From NCBI GenBank assembly GCA_903863935.1, contig CAIPDV010000062.1, forward strand, positions 1-64,000: DNA of 64,000 nt, in the 5' to 3' direction. Every line of letters begins with the position of its first letter. Position 1 is the stretch's first letter. The translations under genes were made by a program, and so were the position numbers. This document shows, piece by piece, positions 51,851-60,426 of this stretch. A model generated the notes under the pieces. It did not search any database, had not been told where the DNA came from, and saw nothing but the letters and a program-made list of their open reading frames with translations. Origin of the DNA: an uncultured Bacteroidota bacterium (lineage in GTDB: Bacteria; Bacteroidota; Bacteroidia; JABEUT01).

Positions 51851-53185
51851 TTATGAAGTTATCCCATTCAACACCTCCGCCACCTCTCCTGTAAGCATCT
51901 TCCTTGAATATTTTTCAATGTTTACGCTTTCACAGAGTAAATTGCTTTGTTTGTATTTGTTGTAAAAATAAAGGATGTTAGCTTCCAGTGTTTTGCTGTC
52001 TTCGTAACCGGAGATAAGTCCGCCATTGGTTTCTTCCAGAATTTTATCTGCATCTCCGCCTTTTGGTCCAATACAGAGTATTGGGCGTTTTGCCGCAAAG
52101 TATTCAAACAGTTTTCCGGTAGTAATCCCCATTGCATTGGGTGTATTATTAATGAGCAATAACAGCACCTGCGATTTTTTTTGAACCTGGGTTACTTCCG
52201 CATGAGTGAGGTATGGAGTCTTCTCCATGTAGGGTTTCAGCCCATTGTTTTCGATATCTTCGGTAACAGCAATATCAGTCTTACCGACTAATTTCAGTTG
52301 GAAGTCATTTGCAAAATCACTGTTTTCTTTTAAAATCTTAGCCAGTGTTTTCCAAAGTATGCCCGGATTGCGGCTCTTGTCAAGCGTTCCAATGTATACA
52401 ATACTGAATTTTTTATCGGCTTCTACTTTCTCTTCGGTGTAATCATCAGGGTCGTAGCCATTGGAGATGAACTTAAATTTATTGTGAATTTCAGGAGTGA
52501 ATTTTCCACCCATATCCTTTTTCAAAAGTTCCTCCAGCTCATCCAGCCATGTTTTTCCTACACAGGTAACTACATCCGCATTTTTCAAAACATCCAATTC
52601 TAAGCGTTTGTGTTTGTGGTCTGCAAAAGGAGTCAACATCAATTTAGAATAGAAATCAATATTGGTCCATGGGTCCCTGAAATCAGCCATCCATGGGATG
52701 TTCAACTTTCTTTTTAAGCCCAGTGCAATGAGTTGCATACTATGTGGTGGTCCTGTAGAAATTATGGCATCAACCGGATTATCTTTTAAATAATTTACAA
52801 GATAGTTGATAGAAGGTTTCACCCAGAATTTCCGTGCATCGGGTATGAAAAAGTTCCCACGTATCCATACAGCAATCTTTTCAAATTTCTTTGGTTTCTT
52901 TGATTCCGTAAGGAAAGCGGCATTTATTTTCTTATCTTTTTTTTGGCCAATGAATACTTTATAAAAAGTATAAGGCTCCCAAATTTTTGTCTTTATTACC
53001 GTAAGGTTTTTGGGAATATCTTTTTGTAATGAGGGGTCGTTATCCGGCGATTCAGGATTTTCAGGCGTGTAGATAATAGGTTCCCAACCAAAGTCACGCA
53101 GGTACTTGGTAAATTTCAGCCAACGCTGAACACCTGCGCCTCCGCTGGGCGGCCAGTAATAAGTAATGATAAGGACCTTTTTCAT
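51851..53185 (-). CDS. Glycosyltransferase, GT4-like
   Basis: A 444-aa cytoplasmic GT-B glycosyltransferase. The N-terminal domain opens VLIITYYWPPSGGAGVQRWL, with FRDPWTN and VVTCVGKTWLDEL further on. The C-terminal domain carries FVYIGTLDKSRNP-like SIVYIGTLDKSRNPG and the GKLFEYFAAKRPILCIGP nucleotide-binding region. It likely adds a sugar to a lipid-linked glycan. Its start overlaps the stop of the YfhO gene by 4 bp, so the two are co-translated, suggesting a shared cell-surface glycan pathway. Confidence 0.9.
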   Translation of the reverse strand: MKKVLIITYYWPPSGGAGVQRWLKFTKYLRDFGWEPIIYTPENPESPDNDPSLQKDIPKNLTVIKTKIWEPYTFYKVFIGQKKDKKINAAFLTESKKPKKFEKIAVWIRGNFFIPDARKFWVKPSINYLVNYLKDNPVDAIISTGPPHSMQLIALGLKRKLNIPWMADFRDPWTNIDFYSKLMLTPFADHKHKRLELDVLKNADVVTCVGKTWLDELEELLKKDMGGKFTPEIHNKFKFISNGYDPDDYTEEKVEADKKFSIVYIGTLDKSRNPGILWKTLAKILKENSDFANDFQLKLVGKTDIAVTEDIENNGLKPYMEKTPYLTHAEVTQVQKKSQVLLLLINNTPNAMGITTGKLFEYFAAKRPILCIGPKGGDADKILEETNGGLISGYEDSKTLEANILYFYNKYKQSNLLCESVNIEKYSRKMLTGEVAEVLNGITS

Positions 53186-55833
53186 TTCGACGGATTTGGC
53201 TCCCCTTTAGGGGCATGGGGGCCACCCTCTTTCTTCTTCCTGAATTGTATAAACAGGAATCCAATACATCCTCCGAAAAGCAGTATGGAACTTGCCAGCG
53301 AAATTTTTTCTCCGATAAAATAGTGGGAAGGATGGAATTTGAATTCTATTTTATGATTACCGGCAGGTACAAGCAGTCCTCTCAACACATAATTTACACG
53401 AATGTGTTCGACAGGTTGGTCGTCAATATAGGCCTGCCATCCGTCTGCGTAATATATTTCGGAGAATACTGCCAATCTTTGTGTAGTAGAATGAGAAGTG
53501 TAATTCAAATCGTTTGGTTCATATGAATTCATTTTTATAGCGGCAGAAGAATCATGAGCCTGGTGAGCATTTACTTTTAAATAATCGCTAAAGCGTTTGT
53601 CCACAATAGCAGTTGTTGCAGCATCAAAATTATAGAGCGCAACAATTTCAGAATCCGCATCATCCACCTTTCTGTAGTCATCCACAAACCATGCATTGCC
53701 CAAGGCTCCGGGTATAGGCATTGCAGTAGTTGAAGGGTTTTGTTCATCGCCTGCCGGAACGATGGCATATTTAGTATTCAGCATATTCATTACACTTAAA
53801 TACGCAGGTTTATGCTCCAATGCATTTATAACTTGCCTGAACTCTGAATTAGGGTTTTGACGTTCCAGGTGATAGGTCATTAACTCATTGTAACGTTTCA
53901 TTTTTGCGCCGTTATAACCGCTTAATGATTTATGATAATAAGGGGTAATGCCATCCTGATCAAGTGGTGTGGTAAGGTTTAACACACGATAGTCAAGTGC
54001 CGGATCTTGCAAAATTTGCTGGTCTGCCACAGTAGGGACGAATTCCTCACTGGTTGCTCGTTTGGGTTTAAAGTTCGTTTCTGCCAGATAGCGTTTATCC
54101 AACGGAAACATATCTGCTAAAATGAATACGCCCATAACAACGGTGAACCATTTCACATCAATTATTTTCTTCATATACAGCCATGCAAGCAGGGCGGCAA
54201 GCACAATAAAAATGGTACTGCGTGCCGCATCGGAAGAAAATACTTTTGCACGTGCTTGTTTCATGTATGGGAATAACTCTTCAAGCCCTTTTCTTTCCTG
54301 GTTTATTTGACCCTCGGATAGTTTTTTATCAGAATGAGAAACAATTTCACTTAAGCGGGTATTTACTTCATTACTGGTCTTTTCCATGGTTGAAAAAGTG
54401 GTCGGCATAACAAATGCAAGCAGGGTAAATCCGCCAATTACAGCTAATGATCCCCAGAAAACTTTTTTGCCTTCTATTCCATTTTTTAAAAACGGAAGTG
54501 ATATCTTTTCTTCCAGGAATTTTTTACTGTTTAATAACCTGTCCATTGCAAGGACAGCCAGGAGCGGTATAACCAATTCAGCTATCACTAGTATCATAGA
54601 TACTGAACGGAACTTGTTATATCCGGGGAAATAATCGAAAAAGAGATCGGTAAACCACTGCAAATTACTACCCCATGAAAGCATTACCGATAAAAGGGAG
54701 CAAATAAATACAAACCATTTAAGCGGGCCTTTAATAATAAAGAGGCCAAGAAAGGCAAAGAAGCAAATTATTGCACCTACATAAACCGGACCTGATGTGC
54801 CGGGCTGGTCGCCCCAATAGGGGTCAAAATTGCCTGCTACTTCCTGACGATAATTAGGGTCAATGCTATTAATTACAGCCATTTCAGAGGTTCTGTCACC
54901 ACCGCCCTGATAGTTTGGAATCAGGAGTGAAAATGTTTCCGGTTTTCCGTAGCTCCATTGGGTAGCATAACTTACTTCCAATCCGCTTGATTTATTTTCT
55001 CCATTTAAAGTGAGTTCCGATTTTCCACGGGTAGAATATTTGCCATAATCGTAGGTTAGCCAGAGGTTGGTAATATCCGTGCCTACCGCAATAAATGCAG
55101 CGATACACAATACTCCAACTGTTTTAAAATAGACTGAAAGAAGTTTTTCTTTGAACGCTTTGAAAAATTCAATAGCACCATAAATTAACACCATAATAAA
55201 TAAGTAATAGGTAATTTGCGGGTGATCGGAATAAAGTTCAAGTGCAAGCGCAATGCCGGTAAGTACCGCGCCCTGTAAACGTTTTCCCTTAAATGCCAAA
55301 ATTACACCTGCCAGCACCGGGGCCATAAAAGCTATGGCATTGCCTTTGGAATTATGCCCTACGGCAAGAATGATGAAAAAATAAGAAGAGAAACCATACG
55401 CCAGTGAACCAACGATGGAAAGCCATGCATTCACATTTAATACGCGTAATAGGATGTAAAACCCAATGCAGTAAAGGAAGAAAATACTACATGGAAAGGG
55501 CAGCCACTTTAGTAAAATGATAAACAAATATTGAACAAGATTATTTGGGTAAGCCACCGAAATAGGGTAGGCAGGCATTCCACCAAAGTTGGTATTGGTC
55601 CAGAGTGGTTCTGTGTGGTACTTTTCCCGGAAGGTCATTATTTCATGTGCCGAGCCAAGAAATTGGGTGATATCACTTTGTGAAAGAACAAGCCCTTTCA
55701 AAGCCGGGAAAAAGTATACAATACCGATAATTGCAAAGACTAAAACAGCTACAATGTTTGGCAGCCATTTACTAAATTTACTTGGCGGTGGAACAGGTTT
55801 TAGAGATGTTGGCTTGGCGGTGGTACTCTTCAT
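53182..55833 (-). CDS. YfhO family membrane protein
   Basis: An 883-aa multi-spanning protein of the YfhO family (GT-C-like fold). It has a Pro-rich N-terminus, about 13 helices and external loops. Characteristic parts are FREKYHTEPLWTNTNFGGMP, TDITNLWLTYDYGKYSTRG, the QDGITPYYHKSLSGYNGAKM loop and a C-terminal SEIYYADGWQAYIDDQPVEH domain. Such proteins are thought to glycosylate lipoteichoic acid or other envelope polymers; in Bacteroidota the substrate is unknown. It starts after a TATCTTTG promoter and precedes the GT4 gene. Confidence 0.9.
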   Translation of the reverse strand: MKSTTAKPTSLKPVPPPSKFSKWLPNIVAVLVFAIIGIVYFFPALKGLVLSQSDITQFLGSAHEIMTFREKYHTEPLWTNTNFGGMPAYPISVAYPNNLVQYLFIILLKWLPFPCSIFFLYCIGFYILLRVLNVNAWLSIVGSLAYGFSSYFFIILAVGHNSKGNAIAFMAPVLAGVILAFKGKRLQGAVLTGIALALELYSDHPQITYYLFIMVLIYGAIEFFKAFKEKLLSVYFKTVGVLCIAAFIAVGTDITNLWLTYDYGKYSTRGKSELTLNGENKSSGLEVSYATQWSYGKPETFSLLIPNYQGGGDRTSEMAVINSIDPNYRQEVAGNFDPYWGDQPGTSGPVYVGAIICFFAFLGLFIIKGPLKWFVFICSLLSVMLSWGSNLQWFTDLFFDYFPGYNKFRSVSMILVIAELVIPLLAVLAMDRLLNSKKFLEEKISLPFLKNGIEGKKVFWGSLAVIGGFTLLAFVMPTTFSTMEKTSNEVNTRLSEIVSHSDKKLSEGQINQERKGLEELFPYMKQARAKVFSSDAARSTIFIVLAALLAWLYMKKIIDVKWFTVVMGVFILADMFPLDKRYLAETNFKPKRATSEEFVPTVADQQILQDPALDYRVLNLTTPLDQDGITPYYHKSLSGYNGAKMKRYNELMTYHLERQNPNSEFRQVINALEHKPAYLSVMNMLNTKYAIVPAGDEQNPSTTAMPIPGALGNAWFVDDYRKVDDADSEIVALYNFDAATTAIVDKRFSDYLKVNAHQAHDSSAAIKMNSYEPNDLNYTSHSTTQRLAVFSEIYYADGWQAYIDDQPVEHIRVNYVLRGLLVPAGNHKIEFKFHPSHYFIGEKISLASSILLFGGCIGFLFIQFRKKKEGGPHAPKGEPNPSK

Positions 55834-55850
55834 AAGGTGTAATAAAAAAG

Positions 55851-55858
55851 CAAAGATA
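55851..55858 (-). promoter_or_regulatory. -7 promoter (TATCTTTG)
   Basis: The minus strand reads TATCTTTG, 17 bp before the YfhO-family gene; it should drive yfhO and the GT4 gene. Confidence 0.6.
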
Positions 55859-55866
55859 GAATAGTT

Positions 55867-56691
55867 TTATTTCCGTAATTCTTTTAGAACTTCTAAAGCT
55901 TTTGCAGGGTAATCGGTTATGATACCGTCAACCCCCATTTTCAGGTGTTGGATCAAGTCGCTTTTTTCGTTTTCTGTCCATACCAGCGATTTCATTCCCA
56001 AAGCATGAATGCGCTTCACCCAACGCTCTGACGTTAACTTATAATAAGTTCCGCAAGTATAGGGTGTAAAAGTCAACGAATTCAGTCTTCGCCGGATAAA
56101 TCGTGGGCTTCGGACAAGCATTCCCAACTTTATTTCCGGGTTACTTTTATGTATAACGTTCAATGGGCGCATATCAAAAGACTGAATGATTGTGCGGCCA
56201 TTAATGTTGAACCGTTTTAGTTCATTTAATACCAGTTGCACAAATTCTTCCGTTGCAGGGTGTAGCTTATTATCAGTAAGCCAATTGCTTTTTATCTCTA
56301 TAAGGTAGATAGGGAGGGGATTATGAGAATTTTTCAAAGCAGTTTCTACTTTCTCAATTACCTCTGAAAGCAAAGGTTTGATAGCCGCTGTTTTCTTCTG
56401 ATATGGGAAATCAGGGTTACCACGCAGCCCACAATCATATTGTTTAATAGTGGAGTAATCCATACGAAAGAGGTTCTTCCTCCTGAGAAAACTTACCTTG
56501 GTATTATTAGGTTTGGTGCAAGTTTTAGGGTTCATCCAGGGTTCGTGTGATACCACCACTTTTTTGTCTCTGGAGATTACCACATCAAGTTCAATCCCAG
56601 CTAAACCAAGGTTTGCGGCATACAGGAAGCCCTCAATAGAATTTTCAGGGTATACCCCTCTTGCCCCCCTATGACCGTAAATTGTTGCCAT
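55867..56691 (-). CDS. Glycerophosphodiester phosphodiesterase
   Basis: A 274-aa GDPD that hydrolyses glycerophosphodiesters to glycerol-3-phosphate and an alcohol, releasing phospholipid head groups for reuse. The catalytic HRGARGVYPENSIEGF motif is at the N-terminus (H6-R7), then IELDVVISRDKKVVVSHE, QSFDMRPLNVI and the C-terminal VDGIITDYPAKALEVL. There is no signal peptide, so it acts in the cytoplasm. It lies 33 bp upstream of the YfhO gene on the same strand. Confidence 0.93.
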   Translation of the reverse strand: MATIYGHRGARGVYPENSIEGFLYAANLGLAGIELDVVISRDKKVVVSHEPWMNPKTCTKPNNTKVSFLRRKNLFRMDYSTIKQYDCGLRGNPDFPYQKKTAAIKPLLSEVIEKVETALKNSHNPLPIYLIEIKSNWLTDNKLHPATEEFVQLVLNELKRFNINGRTIIQSFDMRPLNVIHKSNPEIKLGMLVRSPRFIRRRLNSLTFTPYTCGTYYKLTSERWVKRIHALGMKSLVWTENEKSDLIQHLKMGVDGIITDYPAKALEVLKELRK

Positions 56692-56826
56692 AAATAGCTG
56701 ATGGCTATTAGCTGAAGGCTGATAGCTAAGACAAACATACCGATTTTTAGCTAATAGCTGTCAGCCAAGCCGTATTAGCTAGTTAGAAGATATTAACTAT
56801 TTTTACGCGTTCAATTTTAAAAAACT
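56692..56826. repeat. TAGCTGA-type intergenic repeats
   Basis: GCTGATGGCTATTAGCTGAA plus GGCTGATAGCTAA (from about 56698) is partly mirrored by TTAGCTAATAGCTGTCAGCC (56747-56766). It lies between two divergent genes. Confidence 0.6.
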
Positions 56827-58254
56827 GTGACAATAGAAGCTAACAGGCGACTGGAATATTTTGAGAAAGCGGCTGGCAAGAAGCCGCGCAAAGGTTGGTT
56901 AAACTCCTATTACTGGAGAGACATAACCTATTACTGCAATTACTTTTCACACGAAGAAATATCAGTGCTGGAAATTGGTTGTGGAAGCGGAGAGCTGATT
57001 GGCAACATAAAAGGCAAACATAAAGTCGGGATTGATTTCAGTCCGGCAATGATTGAAAACGGGAAAAAACAGTTTCCGGATGTTGAGTTTCATTGTATGA
57101 ACGCTGATAACATTACTCTCAATGAGAAGTTTGACCTCATCATTTTATCGAATCTTGTAGGCCATCTGGATGATGTAGAAAACGTATTTCTCGGATTGAA
57201 CAAAGTATGTCATCCGGGAACAAAAATAATTGTGAGTTACTACAATTATTTTTGGGAACCGATATTAAAACTTGCTGAAGCGATCGGTCTAAAATCGAAG
57301 GCATATCAGCAAAACTGGCTCACCTTGCGGGATATTAATAACCTGCTGTATGTATCAGGATTTAATGTATACAGGAATATCAGGCGTACATTAGTGCCCG
57401 TTAATATTCCATTAATTGCTCCATTATTCAATAGGTACATTGCGAAACTCCCTTTGTTCAGGTATTTTTGCATTAACCAGTTTGCATTTGCCAAACCTTT
57501 ACCTGAAATAACAACCGAAGAAGCAGATGCTAAATATTCTGTTTCCATAGTTATTCCGGCGCGAAACGAGAGCGGAAATATTGAAAATGCAATTACTCGT
57601 TTGCCTAAATTCAGTAAGCATCTTGAGGTGATTTTCATTGAAGGAAATTCAACCGATGATACCTGGGATAAAATTCAGGAGATTCAGAAAAAATATGCCG
57701 GAACCCATGATATAAAAATAGACCGGCAAAAAGGAAAAGGCAAAGGCGATGCAGTACGTTTAGGCTTTGATATTGCAACCAGCGACATATTAATGATTCT
57801 GGATGCTGATCTTACCGTTCCACCCGAAGACCTGCCGAAATTCTATAAAGCTATTTCTTCCGGGAAAGGGGATTTTATTAATGGCTCACGCTTGGTTTAT
57901 CCAATGGAAAAAGAAGCCATGCGCTTTTTGAATTTGTTGGGAAATAAATTTTTCAGTTTAGCATTTACATGGTTGCTGGATCAACCTTTTAAAGATACCT
58001 TATGTGGTACCAAAGTAATTTTCAAAAAGGATTACCAGCGACTGATTGAAAACCGCAAATTCTTCGGAGATTTTGACCCATTCGGGGATTTTGATTTGAT
58101 TTTTGGTGCGCATAAGCTCAATCTGAAAATTGTTGAAATTCCTATCCGTTATCGGGACAGGACCTATGGCACTACCAATATTTCCCGCTTCAAGCATGGA
58201 TTTCTGCTTTTACGAATGTGCGCATTCGCAGCAAGAAAAATTAAGTTCGTTTAG
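56827..58254 (+). CDS. Methyltransferase-GT2 fusion protein
   Basis: A 475-aa bifunctional protein. Residues 1-225 form a class I SAM-dependent methyltransferase (motif I VLEIGCGSGELIG, then GIDFSPAMI and LSNLVGHLDD). Residues 235-475 form a GT2 glycosyltransferase of the dolichyl-phosphate mannose synthase type (SIVIPARNESGNIENAI, KGKGDAVRLGF, MILDADLTVPP, RDRTYGTTNISRF). The start codon is GTG. It may synthesise and modify a polyprenyl-linked sugar. It is divergent from the GDPD gene. Confidence 0.92.
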   Translation: MTIEANRRLEYFEKAAGKKPRKGWLNSYYWRDITYYCNYFSHEEISVLEIGCGSGELIGNIKGKHKVGIDFSPAMIENGKKQFPDVEFHCMNADNITLNEKFDLIILSNLVGHLDDVENVFLGLNKVCHPGTKIIVSYYNYFWEPILKLAEAIGLKSKAYQQNWLTLRDINNLLYVSGFNVYRNIRRTLVPVNIPLIAPLFNRYIAKLPLFRYFCINQFAFAKPLPEITTEEADAKYSVSIVIPARNESGNIENAITRLPKFSKHLEVIFIEGNSTDDTWDKIQEIQKKYAGTHDIKIDRQKGKGKGDAVRLGFDIATSDILMILDADLTVPPEDLPKFYKAISSGKGDFINGSRLVYPMEKEAMRFLNLLGNKFFSLAFTWLLDQPFKDTLCGTKVIFKKDYQRLIENRKFFGDFDPFGDFDLIFGAHKLNLKIVEIPIRYRDRTYGTTNISRFKHGFLLLRMCAFAARKIKFV

Positions 58255-58351
58255 TATGGTATATAAAAATGGTATTGAGTATTAGGAGGATTGATATTCT
58301 TAAGCAAATATGAAATATAAGGTATTAGATGTGCAACAATGAAAAAAGTAA

Positions 58352-58359
58352 TAACTTTG
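58352..58359 (+). promoter_or_regulatory. -7 promoter for VapBC (TAACTTTG)
   Basis: TAACTTTG fits TAnnTTTG and lies 14 bp before the ATG at 58374, supporting that start over one at 58329. Confidence 0.5.
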
Positions 58360-58373
58360 TAAAAAGCAATTGT

Positions 58374-58610
58374 ATGATACACACGATTCTAACGCCATCT
58401 AATACAGACCTGCATTTGTCAATCCCTAAAGATTATGTTGGCAAACAGATAGAAATATTGCTTTATACCTCAGATGAAGGTAAAGAAAAGAAGGTGAGTA
58501 AAAAGAAAAACCGTAAACTGCGTGGCACTCTTAAATTGTCAGATAAACAATACAAGGATTTTCAACAGCATACAAAGAATATTCGCAGTGAATGGGACAG
58601 AAGTATTTAA
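58374..58610 (+). CDS. VapB-like antitoxin
   Basis: A 78-aa putative antitoxin. The first half (ILTPSNTDLHLSIPKDYVGK then IEILLYT) has the beta-strand pattern of an AbrB/SpoVT-like DNA-binding N-terminus. The rest is a highly basic, helical toxin-binding tail (KKVSKKKNRKLRGTL, QHTKNIRSEWDRSI). It is followed by an overlapping PIN toxin (19 bp). The promoter lies inside the longer reading frame that starts at 58329, so the later ATG is preferred. Confidence 0.8.
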   Translation: MIHTILTPSNTDLHLSIPKDYVGKQIEILLYTSDEGKEKKVSKKKNRKLRGTLKLSDKQYKDFQQHTKNIRSEWDRSI

Positions 58611-58972
58611 TGGATACCAATGCTGTTATTGATTATTTAGACAATAAACTCCCCAACAACAGTGCTAACTTAATTGATAAGATAGATACTCAAATTTCTG
58701 TTATTACCCGTATGGAGCTTTTATCATGGCATAAAGCTACAAGTAAACAAATACGTATACTTCAGGAATTTATTAGCGAGTCTAATGTTATTGGTTTGGA
58801 GGAAAACATAATTCTTAAAACTATTGAACTACGCAAACAGTATAAAATTAAACTCCCCGATGCCATTATTGCTGCTACCGTATTAACCGACAAAATGTAT
58901 TTAATTTCCCATAATGTTTCTGACTTCATCAAAATTCCCAAACTTAAGGTAATTGACCCGTGGCAAAAGTAA
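58592..58972 (+). CDS. vapC: PIN-domain toxin (VapC)
   Basis: A 126-aa PIN-domain ribonuclease. The acidic active-site residues are visible: D8 (MDTNAVIDYL), E42 (RMELLSW), D90 (KLPDAIIAATVL) and N108/D111 (HNVSDF). VapC toxins cleave specific tRNAs or rRNA. It overlaps its antitoxin by 19 bp and overlaps the GTG start of radA by 13 bp, so toxin, antitoxin and radA may be on one transcript. Confidence 0.93.
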   Translation: MGQKYLMDTNAVIDYLDNKLPNNSANLIDKIDTQISVITRMELLSWHKATSKQIRILQEFISESNVIGLEENIILKTIELRKQYKIKLPDAIIAATVLTDKMYLISHNVSDFIKIPKLKVIDPWQK

Positions 58973-60321
58973 AAAGTGCTTTTTTCTGCCAGAACTGCGG
59001 TGCTCAATCGCCTAAATGGATTGGGAAATGCCCTTCATGCGGGGAGTGGAATACTTATGTGGAGGAAGTTATTCAGGCTACAGAAAAAACTCCTACCGTC
59101 AACGCTTTTACCGCTTCTGTTGATAAGCCACAATTGATATCTGAGATAGAGAGCGGTAACGTTCCGCGCATACCAATGCCTGATAAGGAATTAAACAGGG
59201 TGCTTGGAGATGGCCTTGTACCGGGCTCTTTGACACTATTTGGAGGTGAACCCGGAATTGGAAAATCAACTTTGCTTTTGCAAGTTGCACTTGCGGCAAA
59301 AAATCTGAGGATACTTTATATCTCCGGTGAGGAGAGTGCCGAACAATTGCAAATGCGGGCGAAACGGATTGGTATTAAAAACCAGGAATGTTTCATCTTG
59401 ACAGAAACATTACTGCAAAATATTTTTCAGCAGGCAGAGGTTGTGAAACCCCAATTGCTGATTATTGACTCCATTCAAACGCTTTATACCGGACTGATTG
59501 ATTCTTCACCAGGCAGTATTTCTCAAGTTCGCCAATGCACTGCTGACCTGATGCGGTATGCTAAGACCACTCATGTGCCGGTATTTATCATCGGACACAT
59601 TACAAAGGACGGTTCAATTGCAGGTCCGAAGGTTTTGGAGCATATGGTTGATACGGTATTGCAATTTGAAGGAGACACACATCATTTATATAGATTGCTT
59701 CGCACTACTAAAAACCGTTTCGGTTCTACCAATGAATTGGGGATTTATGAAATGACAGGAACAGGATTACGCGAAGTCAGTAACCCATCGGAAGTACTCA
59801 TCACCGCTCGGGAAGAGCCCGTAAGCGGTGTGGCTATTGCAGCCATTACAGAAGGAGCAAGGCCGCTATTAATAGAAACGCAGGCACTTGTGAGTTCAGC
59901 AGTTTATGGAACTCCGCAGCGATCCTCTACAGGATATGATTTACGCAGGCTTTCCATGATGCTTGCAGTACTTGAAAAACGTTGTGGTTTCAGATTAGGC
60001 GCAAAGGATGTATTCCTGAATATCGCCGGTGGTTTGAAAGTGGAAGACCCTGCAACCGACCTTGCAATTGTTACTGCCATTCTTTCTTCCAACGAAGAGA
60101 TACCAGTTTCCCCTAAGTTCTGCTTTGCAGCAGAAATAGGCCTTTCAGGAGAAATTCGTCCGGTGAACCGCATTGACCAGCGCATATTTGAAGCCGAAAA
60201 AATGGGCTTCGAACAGATATTTATTTCCCGTTACAATAAAAAAAGTATCCCTGAAAAAACTTCAATAAAAGTTGTTACAGTAGGTAAGATGGAAGAGTTT
60301 TTTGGGAAGGTGTTTGGGTAA
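58960..60321 (+). CDS. radA: DNA repair protein RadA
   Basis: A 453-aa RadA/Sms protein that drives branch migration with RecA. It has a four-Cys zinc finger (FCQNCGAQSPKWIGKCPSCG, residues 9-28), a Walker A motif (GEPGIGKSTLLLQ), Walker B (LLIIDSIQTLY), the KNRFGSTNELG motif and a LonC-like C-terminal domain. The start codon is GTG, located inside vapC and 13 bp before its stop. Expression is therefore coupled to VapBC. Confidence 0.96.
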   Translation: MAKVKSAFFCQNCGAQSPKWIGKCPSCGEWNTYVEEVIQATEKTPTVNAFTASVDKPQLISEIESGNVPRIPMPDKELNRVLGDGLVPGSLTLFGGEPGIGKSTLLLQVALAAKNLRILYISGEESAEQLQMRAKRIGIKNQECFILTETLLQNIFQQAEVVKPQLLIIDSIQTLYTGLIDSSPGSISQVRQCTADLMRYAKTTHVPVFIIGHITKDGSIAGPKVLEHMVDTVLQFEGDTHHLYRLLRTTKNRFGSTNELGIYEMTGTGLREVSNPSEVLITAREEPVSGVAIAAITEGARPLLIETQALVSSAVYGTPQRSSTGYDLRRLSMMLAVLEKRCGFRLGAKDVFLNIAGGLKVEDPATDLAIVTAILSSNEEIPVSPKFCFAAEIGLSGEIRPVNRIDQRIFEAEKMGFEQIFISRYNKKSIPEKTSIKVVTVGKMEEFFGKVFG

Positions 60322-60426
60322 GAATAAATTGTCTTGAGTTTCACAAGACTTAAACTATTTGATTTGAATCTGATCAAACCCTAAATTCGAGAATTGTATT
60401 AGATTTGTAATAAATAGCTTGCACCC

